Positions 14,213 to 16,442 of a stretch of 16,442 nucleotides of DNA are shown here, piece after piece. Source of the stretch: Gammaproteobacteria bacterium (GTDB lineage: Bacteria > Pseudomonadota > Gammaproteobacteria > SZUA-229); NCBI GenBank assembly GCA_015484935.1, contig WFUQ01000267.1, forward strand, positions 1 through 16,442, written 5' to 3'. The notes below the pieces were generated by a model. That model saw only the letters and a program-made list of their open reading frames with translations, did no database searches and was not told the origin of the DNA. The first letter of the stretch is position 1. Every line of letters begins with the position of its first letter. The position numbers were made by a program, and so were the translations under genes.

Positions 14213-16442
14213 TTACTGATTCTTCTCCTCTTCACCACCGTAGTTGACCGTGACCTTGTCGGCAACCTCACCCTGCCATTTCGATTCATTATCCAGCACT
14301 AGCTTGTTTATCTCACGGCTGGTGATCACCTCAGCATCGACATCTGCCACCACATTCACGATGCGGATACCATCCTTGTGACGGATGGTGGTGAAACCGA
14401 GGCGTTGTTCGAAATGGGCGATCTTGTGCAACGGCACCAGACCACCCCGGTTATTGGGTATCAACAATGATTCGAGCTGCGCAGTTTCGTCTTCATCATT
14501 CTCCGGGAAGCGGAGTGTGACATCCATCTCTTCGGTGCCACGGCGGATGGTCGATACCACCAGCCCGCCTGCTGCTGCCCGCAGATGGGTTGCCACCGTC
14601 TGCAGGTCGACACCGGCATAACTGGCCAACTGCCTGTCGACCACAGCATGATATTCATCATCACCTTGCTTCAGGCCACTGTCGATGGTGGTGATGCCAT
14701 CGATCGTTTCAAGATACGCCATCAAACCTTCGGCAGCCTGCTTGCTTGCCTCATCGTCGTAGCTGGATATCTCCGCCTCCAGCGCCCTGCCGACCGGCGG
14801 CCCGGGTTTGAGCTCGGTGACAGCGATATCGAGTTCCGGATGACGTTCGATCAACTGCTGTTTCAATGCGTACATATCGTCCAGCACGTCATGTCCCGGT
14901 CGGGTGACAGACGAGACGTAGACCACGTTGATCTGACCATAGCGGTCGCCACGCTGGGTTAACGGGTCACCTTCATCGACCGACACATCGCCGCTCTTGG
15001 CTAGCGTGGTTTCGAGATACTCGGGGTTCACATAGTCGCGTATCTCGGCATCGAGCGTACGTAATTTCTGTCGCATCTGCTTCAGGTTGGTACCCGGCGG
15101 CGCAGTGACACGCACCACAAACTCATCGACCCCCACCGGTGGGAACAACTGGAAAGACATCGATGTGATCGCAAGGAAAAAGGCACCGACCAGCGCCATG
15201 ACAGAGAGCAATATCGTCACCCACCTGAACCGGATAGCCTGACGCAAGACACTCGCGTAGCTGTTCTCCATCCATAACAACCATCTTTTCTCCGGTGGAT
15301 GTTTATCCGGATTGGTCACATGTGCCACATGGCTGGGCAAGATAAAAAAAGACTCCAGCAATGACAACACCAGCAAGGTGATCACCACGATGGGGATAGC
15401 GATGACGAACTTGCCGATGATGCCACTCATGAACATCATCGGCAGAAACGCTGCCACCGTCGTCAGGATAGTCGTCGTCACCGGACCGATCAGTTCTATC
15501 GAACCGTCGATAGCTGCCCGTGCCGGACTGGCACCCTTCTCCATATGATGAGTGATGTTCTCACCGATGATGATGGCATCATCGACCAGCATCCCCAGCA
15601 CCATGATGAAGCCCATCATGGAGATAAGGTTCAGGGTAACCCCGAACGCATACATGAGCGAGATGCCGGTCATGAAGATGATAGGCAGACCCCATGTCGT
15701 GGTCAGCGCAACCGAGAAGCGCAGGAACAACAACAGGGTAATGAATACCAGCACGATACCGACCAGACCGTTATTGGTCAGCACACCGAGACGGGTACGA
15801 GCAAACTTTGAAAAATCCTGAAACGCTTTGACCACAACATCGTCACCGTAACGCCCCGGGATGGTATCGATATATTCATAGACCGCATCGACCGTGTCGA
15901 TGATGTCGGCGTTGGTGTTTTTCAGGATGAGGATAGAGAGCGCCTGCTCGCCTTCCACATCATGTAACTTGCGAGGTTCGGCGAGAGATTCACTCACTGT
16001 GGCAACATCACCTAACGTCAGCACATCACCCCGTTCGTTCGCACGCAGCACCAGATTACGTGCATCGTCGATACTACTGAACTCACCGACGATACGCACA
16101 GATTTCTGACCCTCAGTGGTATTGACGTTGCCACCGGGCGCATTCAGGTTCCATACTTTGATGATCTGCGCGATATCACCGACCGATATCCTTTCCTTGA
16201 GTAACTGATCCGGGCGCACTTCGATGCGATATTCCGCCTTACGGTCACCCTGCACGAACACACTGGCCACCCCATCGATAGCCAGCAGGTCATCCTTGAT
16301 CTTGTCACCCAGCCGTTTCAGCTCGAGTTCACTCAACGGTGCCGCCACCGCGATACGTATCACCGGAAACACTGCCCCATCGACTTCAGTGACATAAGGG
16401 TCATTGGGCAGATCGGTCGGTAGTCTGGCGCGGTCTATCGCC
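14213..16442 (-). CDS. RND efflux permease (AcrB/MexB-like), N-terminal truncated by window, ended early by TAA
   Basis: The frame is open from the window edge (first full codon at 16441) to the TAA at 14215-14213, about 742 residues; the first roughly 120 residues are outside the window. It is the proton-driven inner-membrane pump of a tripartite efflux complex. Periplasmic porter sequence (FPVIRIAVAAPLSE through the DVATV region) is followed by TM2-TM7. TM4 carries GMLVDDAIIIGENI, the paired Asp residues equal to AcrB Asp407/Asp408 needed for proton coupling. The second periplasmic domain (FPPVGVDEFVVRVTAPPGT onward) runs to EEEKNQ, where homologues normally continue with a Glu-Ser/Phe stretch into TM8. 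Here that Glu-like position is TAA and the rest follows in the same frame. Alone this product lacks TM8-TM12 and should not work. The membrane-fusion partner gene, if linked, would lie beyond the window. Confidence 0.9.
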   Translation of the reverse strand, partial: AIDRARLPTDLPNDPYVTEVDGAVFPVIRIAVAAPLSELELKRLGDKIKDDLLAIDGVASVFVQGDRKAEYRIEVRPDQLLKERISVGDIAQIIKVWNLNAPGGNVNTTEGQKSVRIVGEFSSIDDARNLVLRANERGDVLTLGDVATVSESLAEPRKLHDVEGEQALSILILKNTNADIIDTVDAVYEYIDTIPGRYGDDVVVKAFQDFSKFARTRLGVLTNNGLVGIVLVFITLLLFLRFSVALTTTWGLPIIFMTGISLMYAFGVTLNLISMMGFIMVLGMLVDDAIIIGENITHHMEKGASPARAAIDGSIELIGPVTTTILTTVAAFLPMMFMSGIIGKFVIAIPIVVITLLVLSLLESFFILPSHVAHVTNPDKHPPEKRWLLWMENSYASVLRQAIRFRWVTILLSVMALVGAFFLAITSMSFQLFPPVGVDEFVVRVTAPPGTNLKQMRQKLRTLDAEIRDYVNPEYLETTLAKSGDVSVDEGDPLTQRGDRYGQINVVYVSSVTRPGHDVLDDMYALKQQLIERHPELDIAVTELKPGPPVGRALEAEISSYDDEASKQAAEGLMAYLETIDGITTIDSGLKQGDDEYHAVVDRQLASYAGVDLQTVATHLRAAAGGLVVSTIRRGTEEMDVTLRFPENDEDETAQLESLLIPNNRGGLVPLHKIAHFEQRLGFTTIRHKDGIRIVNVVADVDAEVITSREINKLVLDNESKWQGEVADKVTVNYGGEEEKNQ

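Overview
The window looks like a chromosomal piece of a free-living or symbiotic gammaproteobacterium. The pointers are Gram-negative outer-membrane secretion, an RND permease, a near 50% GC coding style, and a REP-like palindrome of the kind common in gammaproteobacteria. The mix of a giant two-partner-secretion exoprotein, a cyclase-FHA protein and an FGE-fold protein recalls Chromatiales/Thiotrichales-type sulfur oxidisers, but that placement is recalled, not demonstrated. Four genes lie on the minus strand and one partial gene on the plus strand.

Layout from left to right. (1) Positions 3-572, plus strand: the 3' end of a gene for an FGE/SUMF1-fold protein that lacks the usual catalytic cysteine pair. 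(2) Positions 573-609: a short convergent intergenic gap holding a REP-like palindrome. (3) Positions 610-1560, minus: a soluble class III adenylate cyclase with a C-terminal FHA domain. (4) Positions 1561-11547, minus: a roughly 3,330-residue TpsA exoprotein (filamentous haemagglutinin type). It is built of about 206-residue repeats with half-length units inserted at regular places. (5) Positions 11557-13467, minus: its TpsB outer-membrane transporter. (6) Positions 13468-13657: an AT-rich intergenic region with a candidate -10 box, an AT-rich inverted repeat and a weak terminator-like structure. (7) Positions 13658-16442, minus: an RND efflux permease, cut at its 5' end by the window edge and interrupted by an in-frame TAA at 14213-14215.

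Transcription of tpsB-tpsA-cyclase runs right to left and almost certainly forms one operon: there are 9 bases between the tpsB stop and the tpsA ATG, and the tpsA stop abuts the cyclase start (TAGATG). TpsB would export TpsA across the outer membrane after Sec export. The cyclase-FHA protein stays in the cytoplasm and could make cAMP in response to a phosphothreonine partner. A plausible but untested idea is that the convergent FGE-fold gene is the tail of a Ser/Thr kinase-FGE fusion that supplies this phospho-signal, making the locus an adhesin plus its own signalling module.

The most noteworthy observations are the higher-order duplication inside TpsA, the attachment of a cyclase-FHA gene to a TPS operon, the clean nonsense codon in the otherwise open RND gene, and an unusually long charged insertion in the POTRA region of TpsB. 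No tRNA, rRNA, CRISPR array, insertion sequence or integrase was seen.
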